The position numbers and the translations under genes were made by a program. Under the pieces are notes generated by a model. That model was not told the origin of the DNA and did not search any database. It was given only the letters and a program-made list of their open reading frames with translations. This document shows, piece after piece, positions 1 through 8,779 of a stretch of DNA of 64,000 bases. This DNA comes from CAZBXE01 sp964496125 (GTDB lineage: Bacteria > Chlamydiota > Chlamydiia > Chlamydiales > CAZBXE01): NCBI GenBank assembly GCA_964496125.1, contig CAZBXE010000006.1, forward strand, positions 44,777 to 108,776. The letters run 5' to 3'. Numbering within the stretch: the stretch's first letter is position 1; every line of letters begins with the position of its first letter.

Positions 1-302
1 AATTCTCTTGGCTTAAGGTAGCCAAAAATATTCATAACGATCTCACATGGAAACCAAGGCAAACCCGACCTTGACAAACTCATTGTATTAATTGCTTGCA
101 TAAAATAAACACCAAAATAATAAACAAAAAAAACATTTAAGATGTTAAAAAATAGATTTGTTCTTTAAGTCAACAAAAAACATGACTTGTTAAGATATAC
201 ACATAATGAACTGAAAATTTGATTTTTTTTGGGTATATTAGGCACAACAGTCTCGTCTGTATTTGACGAAAGGACTACGTTTGTGTTATATTCTCAGGAG
301 CG
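1..302. other. AT-rich upstream region, no gene seen
   Basis: This stretch has no convincing open reading frame. It is very A/T-rich, with long A runs around 115-180, and carries a small inverted repeat (AAGTCA at about 167, TGACTT at about 183). The right end holds the probable promoter of the first gene. The left end is the window edge, so an upstream gene may end just outside. Confidence 0.5.
263..292 (+). promoter_or_regulatory. Putative sigma70-type promoter of the ABC-F gene
   Basis: TTGACG (263-268) and TATATT (287-292) each match the consensus at 5 of 6 positions, with an 18-bp spacer. The expected transcription start near 299 is only a few bases before the ATG at 303. The mRNA would then be almost leaderless, and the AGGAG at 296-300 sits only 2 nt from the start codon. 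Confidence 0.4.
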
Positions 303-1877
303 ATGATCACACTCGATGAAATCTCTGTAGAAGTCGGCGGCAAGCTGCTTTTTGAAAATGTTTCCATGGCGTTTCAGCCAGGAAATAGATATGGCTTAAC
401 AGGCCCAAATGGTGCCGGAAAATCCACCCTGCTTGGCGTCATCATGGGGCGCCGCGAACCCACAACAGGCCACGTCACCCTCCCTCGGAAGGTGGGTATA
501 CTGCGTCAAAATATCGCCGATTTCGAAGGTTACGGTGTAATCGAAACGGTTGTCATGGGAAATGAGCGCCTTTCCAAAGCCCTCCACGAAAGAGATATTC
601 TCTACGAGAAAGAAATGACTGATGAGATCGGCATGCGCCTTGGCGAACTCGAAGAGATCATTGCAGAAGAGGATGGGTATAGCGCTGATACAGAAGCAGA
701 AACACTGCTTGCTGGTATGGGGGTTCCAGAGGAATACTACACATTAAAAATGGGGGAAATCCCGACTGATATGCAGTTTAGGGCCCTTCTTTGCCAGTCC
801 CTCTTTGGAAACCCAGAAGCACTGCTTCTCGATGAACCTACGAACCATCTTGATTTGGAGTCCATCGGTTGGCTTGAAAATTTTCTCCACAGTTATACAG
901 GAACGCTCATCGTCATCAGCCACGACAGACACTTCTTAAATGCTGTGACGACCCACATTGCCGACATAGATTACCAGACGATCATTCTCTACCCTGGAAA
1001 CTATGATGACATGCGGGAGGCGAAGACATCGGTCCGTGACCAGGAAGAGAAAGACGCCAAATCAAAAGAAAAAAAAATTGCACAGCTGCGGGAATTCGTT
1101 GCGAAATTCGGCGCCGGAACAAGGGCAAGCCAAGTCCAGTCTCGTATTCGTGAGATAGACAAACTCCAACCCCCCGAACTAAAAAAGTCCAACATCCAGC
1201 GCCCCTATATCCGCTTTATTCCTACGGAAAAAGAGCCTGGTAAAATTGTCTTAAAGGCAGAAAACCTTGTAAAGGGCTACGACAATTCTATAGTCATTGA
1301 CCGCTTTTCTCTAGAGGTCGCAAGAGGGGATAAAATTGCAGTGATCGGTAACAACGGAAGAGGAAAATCCACCCTTCTGAAGATGCTATCCGGTGCGCTT
1401 CAACCAGAAAAAGGGACTGTAGAACCAGGCTTTCAAGTAAAACTTGGCTACTTTCCGCAGAACCATGAAGACGTAATCGATAAAAAGAGCAAGGAAACCG
1501 CCTTTGAATGGCTCCAGAAGCAAAAAAGTGGCGTGTATGAACAAGAAATCAGAAGTGTTCTTGGGAAGATGCTCTTCGGGGGCGATGATGCCTTTAAGCC
1601 CCTCTACGCACTCTCTGGAGGGGAAACTGCACGCCTTCTGCTTGCCAAACTGATCCTTGTGGATAACAATCTCCTCATCCTCGATGAGCCGAACAACCAC
1701 CTTGATCTGGAGTCAGTATCTGCTCTTGCCTGGGGTCTGAATGAGTACAAAGGAACAGCCGTTTTTGCAACCCACGACAGGGACTTGATTGAACAAGTGG
1801 CTACAAAGATCATCAGCTTTGAAGAAAAAGGGATACGGATCTTTAATGGGACGTACGCAGAATACAAGGCAAAATGA
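303..1877 (+). CDS. ybiT: ABC-F family ATPase, YbiT-like
   Basis: Soluble protein of 524 aa with two ATP-binding cassettes and no membrane segment, as in ABC-F proteins that act on the ribosome E site. NBD1 has Walker A GPNGAGKST (about 34-42) and Walker B with DEPTNHLD (about 174-184). NBD2 has GNNGRGKST (about 349), signature LSGGE (about 436) and DEPNNHLD (about 460). The linker between them is charged and helical. NBD1 lacks a canonical LSGGQ signature (IPTDMQFRALL in its place); as I recall the YbiT sequence, that motif is degenerate there too. Length matches E. coli YbiT (530 aa). Its TGA overlaps the next gene's start as ATGA, so the two are probably co-transcribed. The exact role of YbiT-type proteins is poorly defined, so the ribosomal role is family inference. 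Confidence 0.88.
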   Translation: MITLDEISVEVGGKLLFENVSMAFQPGNRYGLTGPNGAGKSTLLGVIMGRREPTTGHVTLPRKVGILRQNIADFEGYGVIETVVMGNERLSKALHERDILYEKEMTDEIGMRLGELEEIIAEEDGYSADTEAETLLAGMGVPEEYYTLKMGEIPTDMQFRALLCQSLFGNPEALLLDEPTNHLDLESIGWLENFLHSYTGTLIVISHDRHFLNAVTTHIADIDYQTIILYPGNYDDMREAKTSVRDQEEKDAKSKEKKIAQLREFVAKFGAGTRASQVQSRIREIDKLQPPELKKSNIQRPYIRFIPTEKEPGKIVLKAENLVKGYDNSIVIDRFSLEVARGDKIAVIGNNGRGKSTLLKMLSGALQPEKGTVEPGFQVKLGYFPQNHEDVIDKKSKETAFEWLQKQKSGVYEQEIRSVLGKMLFGGDDAFKPLYALSGGETARLLLAKLILVDNNLLILDEPNNHLDLESVSALAWGLNEYKGTAVFATHDRDLIEQVATKIISFEEKGIRIFNGTYAEYKAK

Positions 1878-2545
1878 AACAGAAGTTTCTCTCACTTTCA
1901 AGAGCCTCTCAGCACAAAAAATGCGCTGACAAGCTAAGAGAGCTGTACGAATCTTGCCTTATGCTCGAAGAATGGATGGGTCTTACACCAGAATCGCTGT
2001 CCCATCACTATCACGCCCACATGCTGCTTGCCGGCAAATCGCTTAAAGAGCACAATCTTCTATCCTCTTGCAAAAAAACCGATCGCGATAGGGGCTCTCC
2101 CCCACTTCCGATTGCGATTTACTTAGATAACATACGGTCTGCCCATAATGTGGGAAGCATCATCCGCACAACAGAATGCCTCTCCCTCGGCACAATCTAC
2201 TTCTCTGCCAAAACCGCCACTAAAGAACACAAGCAAGTACGAGATGCCGCCATGGGGACAGAAAAACATGTCACCTGTATCTACGACACGCCTGTAAAAG
2301 ATCTCCCCTCCCCCCTCATCGCTCTCGAGCTAACAGAAGATGCTATCCCGTTGAAGAAGTTTTTGTTCCCTCCCTGTTTTACTCTCATCCTGGGCAACGA
2401 AGAATTCGGTTGCAGCGAAGAGTCCTTAAAGCTTGCGGACCATAAAGTCTATATCCCCATGTTTGGCCGGAAAAACTCTTTAAATGTAGCCAACGCCTTT
2501 GCCATAACAGCTTATGAAATCAGGAGGCAGCTTTCCAATGGATAA
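1874..2545 (+). CDS. SpoU-family (TrmH-type) RNA 2'-O-methyltransferase
   Basis: The 223-aa protein carries the three SpoU motifs: NIRSAHNVGSIIR (about 84-96), ILGNEEFG (about 171) and the C-terminal IPMFGRKNSLNVA (about 194), which form the trefoil-knot SAM site. It should methylate a ribose 2'-OH in tRNA or rRNA; the sequence does not show which nucleotide. The first 75 residues are family-variable and may be an RNA-binding extension. The start overlaps the upstream stop by 4 nt and the gene runs into folE, so it is the middle gene of a three-gene unit. Confidence 0.85.
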   Translation: MKQKFLSLSRASQHKKCADKLRELYESCLMLEEWMGLTPESLSHHYHAHMLLAGKSLKEHNLLSSCKKTDRDRGSPPLPIAIYLDNIRSAHNVGSIIRTTECLSLGTIYFSAKTATKEHKQVRDAAMGTEKHVTCIYDTPVKDLPSPLIALELTEDAIPLKKFLFPPCFTLILGNEEFGCSEESLKLADHKVYIPMFGRKNSLNVANAFAITAYEIRRQLSNG

Positions 2546-3077
2546 GCAAAAAAAACAAGAAGCCATCGCCTCTCATTTTAGAGCGATTTTCGAAATTCTT
2601 GGAGAGAAAACAGAAACTTTAAAAGACACCCCGCAACGACTAGCGAAATTCTATAGAGAACAAGTCTTCTCCTTTTTAGAAGGCGAAGACAAGCTTACCT
2701 TAAGCCCCCTGCTAGAAGGGGAAACAGCGACACTGATTACCGCAAAAGTACCCTTTATCAGCTATTGTGAACACCATCTTCTACCGATTGATGGCATTGC
2801 CTATCTCTCTTATCAGCCTCGAGGAAAGATTGCAAAGCTTGCTCACTTCAATGAGATTGTCCGCCATTTTGCCAAAAGACCACAGCTCCAAGAGAGGCTT
2901 TGCACCCAGATTGCCGACACCCTAGCAAATATTACAGGCTCAAAAGATGTCGCTGTGATCATCAAAGCCAAGCACTACTGCACCCTGGCCACAGACAAGG
3001 AAGGTCGCCCCACAACGCTTGTGACATCAGACATCCGGGGCAAACTTAAAACTCACAAGCTTTCAGGCCCTCTTTAA
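2538..3077 (+). CDS. folE: GTP cyclohydrolase I
   Basis: Converts GTP to 7,8-dihydroneopterin triphosphate, the first step of folate synthesis, in the cytosol. The 179-aa protein shows the zinc-site CEHH (about 77-80), the following LLPIDG, and AKHYC (about 144-148), where the Cys is the third zinc ligand. The open frame extends back to 2514, but the ATG at 2538 is preceded by AGGAGG with good spacing, so I chose it. That start overlaps the end of the SpoU gene. Motifs and length both fit FolE. Confidence 0.88.
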   Translation: MDKQKKQEAIASHFRAIFEILGEKTETLKDTPQRLAKFYREQVFSFLEGEDKLTLSPLLEGETATLITAKVPFISYCEHHLLPIDGIAYLSYQPRGKIAKLAHFNEIVRHFAKRPQLQERLCTQIADTLANITGSKDVAVIIKAKHYCTLATDKEGRPTTLVTSDIRGKLKTHKLSGPL

Positions 3078-3093
3078 CGAAAATTAACAGTTC

Positions 3094-4131
3094 ATGCCTA
3101 CAATAGTTGGTATGACTGTATATCTTCAAAAATTTTCTGCACAACAAGTGCATGCACAGGTTAAAGGATCTAATGCTTTCACTGGGAGACTTCTCTATGG
3201 AAAGGCAACCGCTTATTCCCTCTGCGGCATAGTCTACCATATAGCTCTTACCACCCTTTACACTACGCAATTCTGGCGGCAAACAGGACGAAATGAATTC
3301 TGTCGCCATTACTATCTTATCCAAGCCAACGTAATCGCTCTTGCTATCAGCATCTTAGGTATTGGTCTTAAAGAATACGCCGAACAAATTCCTGAACGTA
3401 TTTTGGCACGCGCTAATCGTCAATTGACTACCTTGTTAGAGGAAGCAAAAAAAGATTATCAAAACCACGTGGCCCGCGTGCAAAAAGCAAAAGTCGCAAA
3501 TATCGGGCCGCATGAAACTCCTCGTCTCGACGCTTTTGAAAAAATCACAAGAAGACGAGGCGTCAAGCTAAATCTGCTCACGATAGTCAAGGAAAATGAT
3601 TGGAAAAAAGAAGCGGACCCTACAAATAAATTTTCCCTCTATCAGGCCATTTCTACAGCAATCAACGAGCGGAAATACAAACTAAAAAACAAAGCAAGAT
3701 CTACCCCCATCACCAAAGAACAGTACGACCGGTATCTTGTTACAAAAGGGGAAAAAGGGGTCAAAAAAAACTTAGACGCTCTAGATGCTTTCTATTGGAA
3801 TGAGGCCAGAAAGATCCAACAAACTCACCCTAAAAAATTTAATGGCGAGACCGCTGCTCTTCATTGCAGTAAAATACGAAACGAACTGAACCTAAAGCTC
3901 AAGCAACTGCAGCACCGGCTTGAGAACGCGGCTGATAAAGACAGGTTCTACTACCACAACTTCCTTCGAGAAAGCCAAAATCTCTACATCGCTGCGGAGA
4001 AAACTTTAAAAGCAAGGCTCCATGAAAAGGGGTGGTGGAGAAACATGATTTATCCTCTCATGCAAAAGATTCCTGTGGTTGCAATTCTTGCAAACTGGTG
4101 GGATAGATGGTATGATCCCGTGGTTCTTTAA
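3094..4131 (+). CDS. Hypothetical membrane/coiled-coil protein A of a three-gene set
   Basis: I do not recognise this 345-aa protein. It has two hydrophobic segments (about 38-60 and 74-94), the second followed by LKEYAEQIPERI, then a long charged helical C-terminal half. An alternative start is the ATG at 3112. The next gene has the same layout, including a second hydrophobic segment followed by a LPEKI sequence, so the two are probably diverged paralogues. The paired hydrophobic segments recall chlamydial inclusion-membrane proteins, but the loop between them is unusual for that group. It begins 16 nt after folE. Confidence 0.6.
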   Translation: MPTIVGMTVYLQKFSAQQVHAQVKGSNAFTGRLLYGKATAYSLCGIVYHIALTTLYTTQFWRQTGRNEFCRHYYLIQANVIALAISILGIGLKEYAEQIPERILARANRQLTTLLEEAKKDYQNHVARVQKAKVANIGPHETPRLDAFEKITRRRGVKLNLLTIVKENDWKKEADPTNKFSLYQAISTAINERKYKLKNKARSTPITKEQYDRYLVTKGEKGVKKNLDALDAFYWNEARKIQQTHPKKFNGETAALHCSKIRNELNLKLKQLQHRLENAADKDRFYYHNFLRESQNLYIAAEKTLKARLHEKGWWRNMIYPLMQKIPVVAILANWWDRWYDPVVL

Positions 4132-4147
4132 AAAAATAAGGGCTAAC

Positions 4148-5215
4148 ATGTTTTCTGTTTATTTGACCAAACGACCTTGCGCCTCCAAAGCTTACATCGA
4201 GAAGGCCCGAGTTGACTTGCAGCAAAAAAACAGCTCGCGATTTATACGATTTGCATTTTTCCAAGGAGCCATAATCGGGGTTGCTGAATCAGTCTATTAC
4301 CTCTTTAGGCGTATTATCGCAGATCTGCGTGACGTTTTACTGATGTCTGGAACTACGGGAAAAACTTCTAAGGAAAGAAAGTTTAGCATACTCTCCAGGG
4401 CAGGCTTTGTCGCTGCTGGTATCGGATTCATAGGTCTTATCTCACCCCAACTCGCTGCCTCTCTCCCTGAAAAAATTGATCGCAAGACAGATGCTGCTTT
4501 CGAAGAAGTCTTTCGTAAGTTCGAAGCCAAAGTTACCTCGCAGCTGAGCCAAGCACGGGCAAATCATGCAAACGTACAAGGCGCTGTAGAAAAGCATATG
4601 TTTGAGCAAAGAGCAAAAGACTATCAAATGGAAGCTACGCGACTTGAAAAATCGCTAAGAGATTTCCGTTTCAAGTCGGGAGACAAAAATGAGACCTTGC
4701 ACAAGGCAAAAATGCAGACTCGCCACTTTATCCGGTTTCTCCTCATTGAAATGCACTACATTTGTAAAACAAAAAAAGAGTATGAGAACTATTTGATCCG
4801 GCTCGTGCCCAAGATGGAAGAAATCAGCCTTTCTCTTCTTTTTGAAAGACTCAATGAAATCGTAGAAGAACGAGAGAAAACAGAGGGATCTAAATTTCCT
4901 CTTGCCTCCTTCGCCGCAAAATTTAAAGAAGAGTTTCCTGAGAATACAGAAGACTCTCCTTTTTGGAAGAAGATACATGAACTAGGCCGCGAGGTGAAAG
5001 GAGTAAGCTCCTTCCGAAAATTTGCGGAAACCCTTCATGAAATGGAAAAGAAAAAGATGGTAGAAATGCAGAATTTTGCCTACCCGAACATTTTTCTCCG
5101 CAGCTTCCGTTACCTAGTAAAAAAGACCCCGGCCTTTTTAGCCACGCCTCTAGAAAACATCATAGACCCAAGCCCCCCCCTTGCCGAAGGCAAGGTCACG
5201 ATAACAATAAGGTAA
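4148..5215 (+). CDS. Hypothetical membrane/coiled-coil protein B of a three-gene set
   Basis: Unrecognised protein of 355 aa from the ATG at 4148, which has an AAGG-type ribosome site and starts just after the previous stop. The frame is open back to 4079, but that would overlap the upstream gene by 53 nt. Hydrophobic segments lie at about 33-54 and 84-104; the rest is charged and helix-rich (Lys/Glu). The architecture parallels the gene before it. No catalytic motif is visible. Confidence 0.6.
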   Translation: MFSVYLTKRPCASKAYIEKARVDLQQKNSSRFIRFAFFQGAIIGVAESVYYLFRRIIADLRDVLLMSGTTGKTSKERKFSILSRAGFVAAGIGFIGLISPQLAASLPEKIDRKTDAAFEEVFRKFEAKVTSQLSQARANHANVQGAVEKHMFEQRAKDYQMEATRLEKSLRDFRFKSGDKNETLHKAKMQTRHFIRFLLIEMHYICKTKKEYENYLIRLVPKMEEISLSLLFERLNEIVEEREKTEGSKFPLASFAAKFKEEFPENTEDSPFWKKIHELGREVKGVSSFRKFAETLHEMEKKKMVEMQNFAYPNIFLRSFRYLVKKTPAFLATPLENIIDPSPPLAEGKVTITIR

Positions 5216-5232
5216 TACGTAAGGAGATTCCG

Positions 5233-6546
5233 ATGCAAGCCCCAGAACCATATGCAGTATCCGTTAAGCAAGACTTTTTCATTTCTCTAAAAAAACGGGG
5301 TGAGATTGTGCTCAAAGAGGTCCAAAAAAGAGGTCTATTTGCCGTAGCGACCATACCTCCTATCGTATACGTTGTTTATCATGCAATGATGGCCATATTC
5401 TACCAAGCCAAAGAGCTCTTCACTACCAACAAAGAGGAACTGTCTACCCAGAAAGCCTTCCATACCAAAGAAGCAAAGTCTTCCATTGAAGATGTATGCC
5501 ATCGCATACTAGGTTCTATTTCTCCAGACTTCGGATATGAGATCATCACAAAAAAACAAGCAGACAATGGGCTTTTGTTGCCTCCTGCAGCAGATGCAAA
5601 TCCACCCGATATCAACCCAAGCTTTGCAACCCCTGCACCTCTTGTCCCATCTCAACCTAGCTTTTGGGAGACAGCCTCAAGTTGGATCGAAGAAACGTTC
5701 ACAGCCGCCCACGTGATCCTTGAGGGATCTACTGCCTTAGATGCGTTTGTGGGGCGTCTGGAGGAAGAACTGGTTGCTAGCGCAAGAGTACTAAAAGAGG
5801 CTCTTCGAAGATCGCTACCGCAGCCTACCTATCAACAGACAGTGGAACAGACCATCAGAAACAAGGCACGGACCATTTCCCAAAGTTATGTTGCAAAAGT
5901 GAATGAGCTAAAAACGCAGTTCAACCAAGCTGAGAATAAAGCAGAAATGCTCCCTTCTCTTAAAACAGCGCTTGCAGAAGCAAAACAGCAAGCAAATGCT
6001 AGCTTTGCAAGCTTGCTTCTACCCAACCTTTCAGAATCTCTTCTTGCAGAAGGGCAGCCCTTAGTGGAAAGCACAATAACAGAGGTAGATCAAGAGCTTA
6101 CTCGCCAATACCCAGGTCTAAACGCCCAATTTAGAGAGGATATGCAAACTGTCCTATCATATAGCATTGTTACAGACCCCGAAATCACAGCTGCCGTAGC
6201 AAGGTGTGAAGAAGCTATAAGACAGGAGCTAGGAAACTTGAAAAAAGCAATTGAAGCATTCAACCTCTTTGCGCGCTCTGTGCAGCAAATCAAAGAAAGA
6301 AGAATAGCCCTCATCAGAGCTCTTAGAGTCAGCCATCCCAATCTTGAAGCAGACTTTAGTATAGCCATTCGAACGCTTCTCAACGGAATCCAGGAACAGG
6401 AATATGCACCAAGATCCAAACTCGTCATCAGCAACTTAGAAAAAGCGCAAGGAGCAAACACAGCCGCAGTCGCTCATGCTATCCAAAACAACACGCTTTT
6501 TGTACCGCCTGCACCATCTCTGTTCAGTAGACTTTTTGGCTCTTAA
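5233..6546 (+). CDS. Hypothetical membrane/coiled-coil protein C of a three-gene set
   Basis: Unrecognised 437-aa protein with a good AAGGAG ribosome site before its ATG. It has one clear hydrophobic segment (about 34-57), a Pro-rich stretch (about 118-140), and an Ala/Glu/Gln-rich helical C-terminal half likely to be coiled coil. Its N-terminal layout resembles the two preceding genes. Its TAA lies in the palindrome CTTAAG, which also supplies the stop of gnd on the other strand, so the two genes converge with a 4-nt overlap. Confidence 0.6.
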   Translation: MQAPEPYAVSVKQDFFISLKKRGEIVLKEVQKRGLFAVATIPPIVYVVYHAMMAIFYQAKELFTTNKEELSTQKAFHTKEAKSSIEDVCHRILGSISPDFGYEIITKKQADNGLLLPPAADANPPDINPSFATPAPLVPSQPSFWETASSWIEETFTAAHVILEGSTALDAFVGRLEEELVASARVLKEALRRSLPQPTYQQTVEQTIRNKARTISQSYVAKVNELKTQFNQAENKAEMLPSLKTALAEAKQQANASFASLLLPNLSESLLAEGQPLVESTITEVDQELTRQYPGLNAQFREDMQTVLSYSIVTDPEITAAVARCEEAIRQELGNLKKAIEAFNLFARSVQQIKERRIALIRALRVSHPNLEADFSIAIRTLLNGIQEQEYAPRSKLVISNLEKAQGANTAAVAHAIQNNTLFVPPAPSLFSRLFGS

Positions 6547-7997
6547 GCATTGTAGCTAGAAGAGCTAACAGAGCCACCTGTGCCTGTCCAGTTCGTGTGG
6601 AAGAAAGTTCCCCGAGGCGCGTCTATCCTTTCATAGGTATGCGCGCCAAAAAAGTCTCGCTGCGCTTGCAGCAGATTCGCAGGTAGACGCTCTGACCTAT
6701 AGCCATCATAAAAGAAGAGAGCCGTTCCGAGGCAAGGTATGGGTATTCCAGCAAGAGCTGCCTCGGCAACGACTTGTCTAAACCCAGGGGTTGCTGCCTC
6801 CATCTCCCCTGCAAAAAAGGGATCGAGCAAAAGGTTTTGCAAGTTAGGATTCAGCAAGTACGCATCGCGAATCTTCCCAAGGAAACGAGAGCGGATAATG
6901 CATCCCCCTCGCCACATCAGGGCAATACTTCCAAAGTTTAACTTCCACCCCAGCTCCTTTGCCGCATCGCGCATCAACATAAATCCTTGCGCATAGCTAA
7001 TGATTTTGGAGGCGTAGAGCGCCTTTTCTAGACAATTTAAAAATTCTTCTTTATTTTTTATAGCAGGCTGTGCATTTGGGCCCTTAAGGACTTGGCTTGC
7101 CTTTACTCTCTCCTCTTTCAAGGAAGAAAGGCATCTTGCAAAAACAGCTTCTCCAATAAGTGTAAGAGGCATCCCCATATCAAGCGCATTGATCGCTGTC
7201 CATTTCCCCGTTCCCTTCTGGCCCGCTACATCCAAAATTTTATCCAAAAGCGAAGAGCCACCCTTATCTTTCACAGAAAAGATTTTGCTTGTAATCTCAA
7301 TCAGATAGCTATCCAGCTTTCCTTTATTCCAAGCGGAAAAGACTTTCCCCATCTCCTCTTCCGAGAGAGCCAATCTCGAGGACATCAAATGATACGCCTC
7401 ACAGATCAGCTGCATATCGCCGTATTCGATTCCATTATGCACCATCTTCACATAGTGGCCAGATCCCCCCTCCCCCACCCAATCACAGCAAGGTTCACCA
7501 TTTTCCGCCTTGGCTGCTATCGCTTGGAAAATCGGCTTGACAAGAGGCCACGCGTCGGCATTCCCACCGGGCATAATAGAAGGGCCATGCCGCGCTCCCT
7601 CTTCCCCTCCAGAAATCCCGGTCCCGATAAAAAGAATCCCTTTTTTTTGTAGGTCGCGCTCTCTTCTTGTGGAATCGGGATAGTAACTGTTGCCACCATC
7701 AATGATCACATCCCCTTTGGAAAGGTAGGGAAGAAGATGCTCAATGAACTGGTCAACGGCCTCGCCCGCTTTTACCATGAGCATAATCTTTCGTGGGCGT
7801 TTTAGCGATTTAACAAACTCTTCGATCGACCTCGTCCCGCGTACTTTTGTTCCTTTTGCCTCATTTTGCAAAAATTCATCGACCTTCGAAACAGTCCGGT
7901 TGAAGACCGAGACCCGAAAGCCGTGGTCATTCATATTTAACACTAAATTTTGCCCCATTACGGCAAGGCCAATCAACCCGATATCTGCCTCTTCCAT
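6543..7997 (-). CDS. gnd: 6-phosphogluconate dehydrogenase (decarboxylating)
   Basis: Oxidative pentose-phosphate enzyme converting 6-phosphogluconate to ribulose 5-phosphate, CO2 and NADPH. The 484-aa protein has the N-terminal dinucleotide motif GLAVMGQN (about 10-17), IDGGNSYYPDS (about 98-108), the substrate signature IGTGISGGEEGARHGPS, and SGHYVKMVHNGIEYGDMQ with the catalytic Lys. The C-terminal tail starting near FGAHTYER completes the dimer partner's active site. Length is typical for the family and all key motifs are present. Confidence 0.95.
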   Translation of the reverse strand: MEEADIGLIGLAVMGQNLVLNMNDHGFRVSVFNRTVSKVDEFLQNEAKGTKVRGTRSIEEFVKSLKRPRKIMLMVKAGEAVDQFIEHLLPYLSKGDVIIDGGNSYYPDSTRRERDLQKKGILFIGTGISGGEEGARHGPSIMPGGNADAWPLVKPIFQAIAAKAENGEPCCDWVGEGGSGHYVKMVHNGIEYGDMQLICEAYHLMSSRLALSEEEMGKVFSAWNKGKLDSYLIEITSKIFSVKDKGGSSLLDKILDVAGQKGTGKWTAINALDMGMPLTLIGEAVFARCLSSLKEERVKASQVLKGPNAQPAIKNKEEFLNCLEKALYASKIISYAQGFMLMRDAAKELGWKLNFGSIALMWRGGCIIRSRFLGKIRDAYLLNPNLQNLLLDPFFAGEMEAATPGFRQVVAEAALAGIPIPCLGTALFFYDGYRSERLPANLLQAQRDFFGAHTYERIDAPRGTFFHTNWTGTGGSVSSSSYNA

Positions 7998-8031
7998 CCT
8001 AATCCCTATTTATGTTAAAATTGTGCATCCT

Positions 8032-8104
8032 GTTCTCGTAGCTCAGGGGATAGAGCGAGCGCCTCCTAAGCGCTAGGTCGCGCGTTCGATTCGCGCCGAG
8101 GACG
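8032..8104 (+). tRNA. tRNA-Arg (CCU anticodon)
   Basis: The 73 nt fold as a complete cloverleaf. The acceptor stem GTTCTCG pairs with CGAGGAC (one G-T pair), the D arm is GCTC/GAGC, and the anticodon stem AGCGC/GCGCT encloses the loop CTCCTAA, giving anticodon CCT for AGG codons. The T arm is GCGCG-TTCGATT-CGCGC. The discriminator base is G and CCA is not encoded. It lies on the opposite strand in the gap between gnd and amiA, ending 3 nt before the amiA stop. Confidence 0.95.
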
Positions 8105-8107
8105 ATT

Positions 8108-8779
8108 TTATTCACTTTTTCTCCTTAAAAAGCGGTCCAATCCAGACGCTATCCCATCTGCAATCTTTTTCCGATATGTGGCGTCTAAAATCTTGTCCCG
8201 CTCTTTTGCATTCGACAAAAATCCACCTTCAACTAGAATCGCTGCCATCTTAGTCTCACGGATAACAGCAAAATTGCCGTGCTTCACCCCCCGGGACTTG
8301 GCATCTGTCTCTTCAAGAAAACCATCCAACACATCTTTTGCTAAGGCTTTAGAAACAAGACTTCGTTTTTTATCTTTGTCGGTATTGTAATAATAGACTT
8401 CCACCCCTTCTGCCGATTCTACGGGGGCTGTATTGTAATGGACGCTCACAAAAAGGTCAGACTTATGATCTGAGGCAATTTTTGCTCTTGCCTCCAGTTC
8501 AATAAAACGATCATCCTTGCGCGTCATGAGGGTCCTATATCCCATGAGTGCAAGGGCTTGCCTTAACTTATGCGCAGTATCTAGGGCTAGCACCTTCTCT
8601 TGGTAGCAGGGCTGGCATTCTTGGTGTGCTCCCAAATCTTTTCCTCCGTGCCCAGGATCTATCATGATGAGCGTCTGCTGAGGATGGTGCCGAAAGTGTG
8701 TTTTTTTATGCTGTGCTGCAGCGATGGAGTCTCCCACAAAGAGTAGGAAAGCGCATGCCAGCATCCGAACGTGTCTCAT
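8108..8779 (-). CDS. amiA: N-acetylmuramoyl-L-alanine amidase (Amidase_3)
   Basis: Periplasmic zinc amidase that cuts peptide stems from peptidoglycan glycan strands. The 223-aa protein has an N-terminal signal peptide ending near AAAQ, then the Amidase_3 domain: zinc ligands in DPGHGG, the Glu of CYQEKVLALD and SVHYN, and the catalytic Glu in LVEGGFLSN. No regulatory helix insertion or cell-wall-binding domain is evident. The start overlaps murE by 4 nt, and the place after murE matches chlamydial amiA, which works on the small amount of peptidoglycan these bacteria make at division. Confidence 0.92.
   Translation of the reverse strand: MRHVRMLACAFLLFVGDSIAAAQHKKTHFRHHPQQTLIMIDPGHGGKDLGAHQECQPCYQEKVLALDTAHKLRQALALMGYRTLMTRKDDRFIELEARAKIASDHKSDLFVSVHYNTAPVESAEGVEVYYYNTDKDKKRSLVSKALAKDVLDGFLEETDAKSRGVKHGNFAVIRETKMAAILVEGGFLSNAKERDKILDATYRKKIADGIASGLDRFLRRKSE

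Noticed and set aside
3046..3324. 92-codon frame on the minus strand across the folE end
   Set aside because: It overlaps folE and the next gene, has no ribosome site worth noting and reads as a shadow frame.
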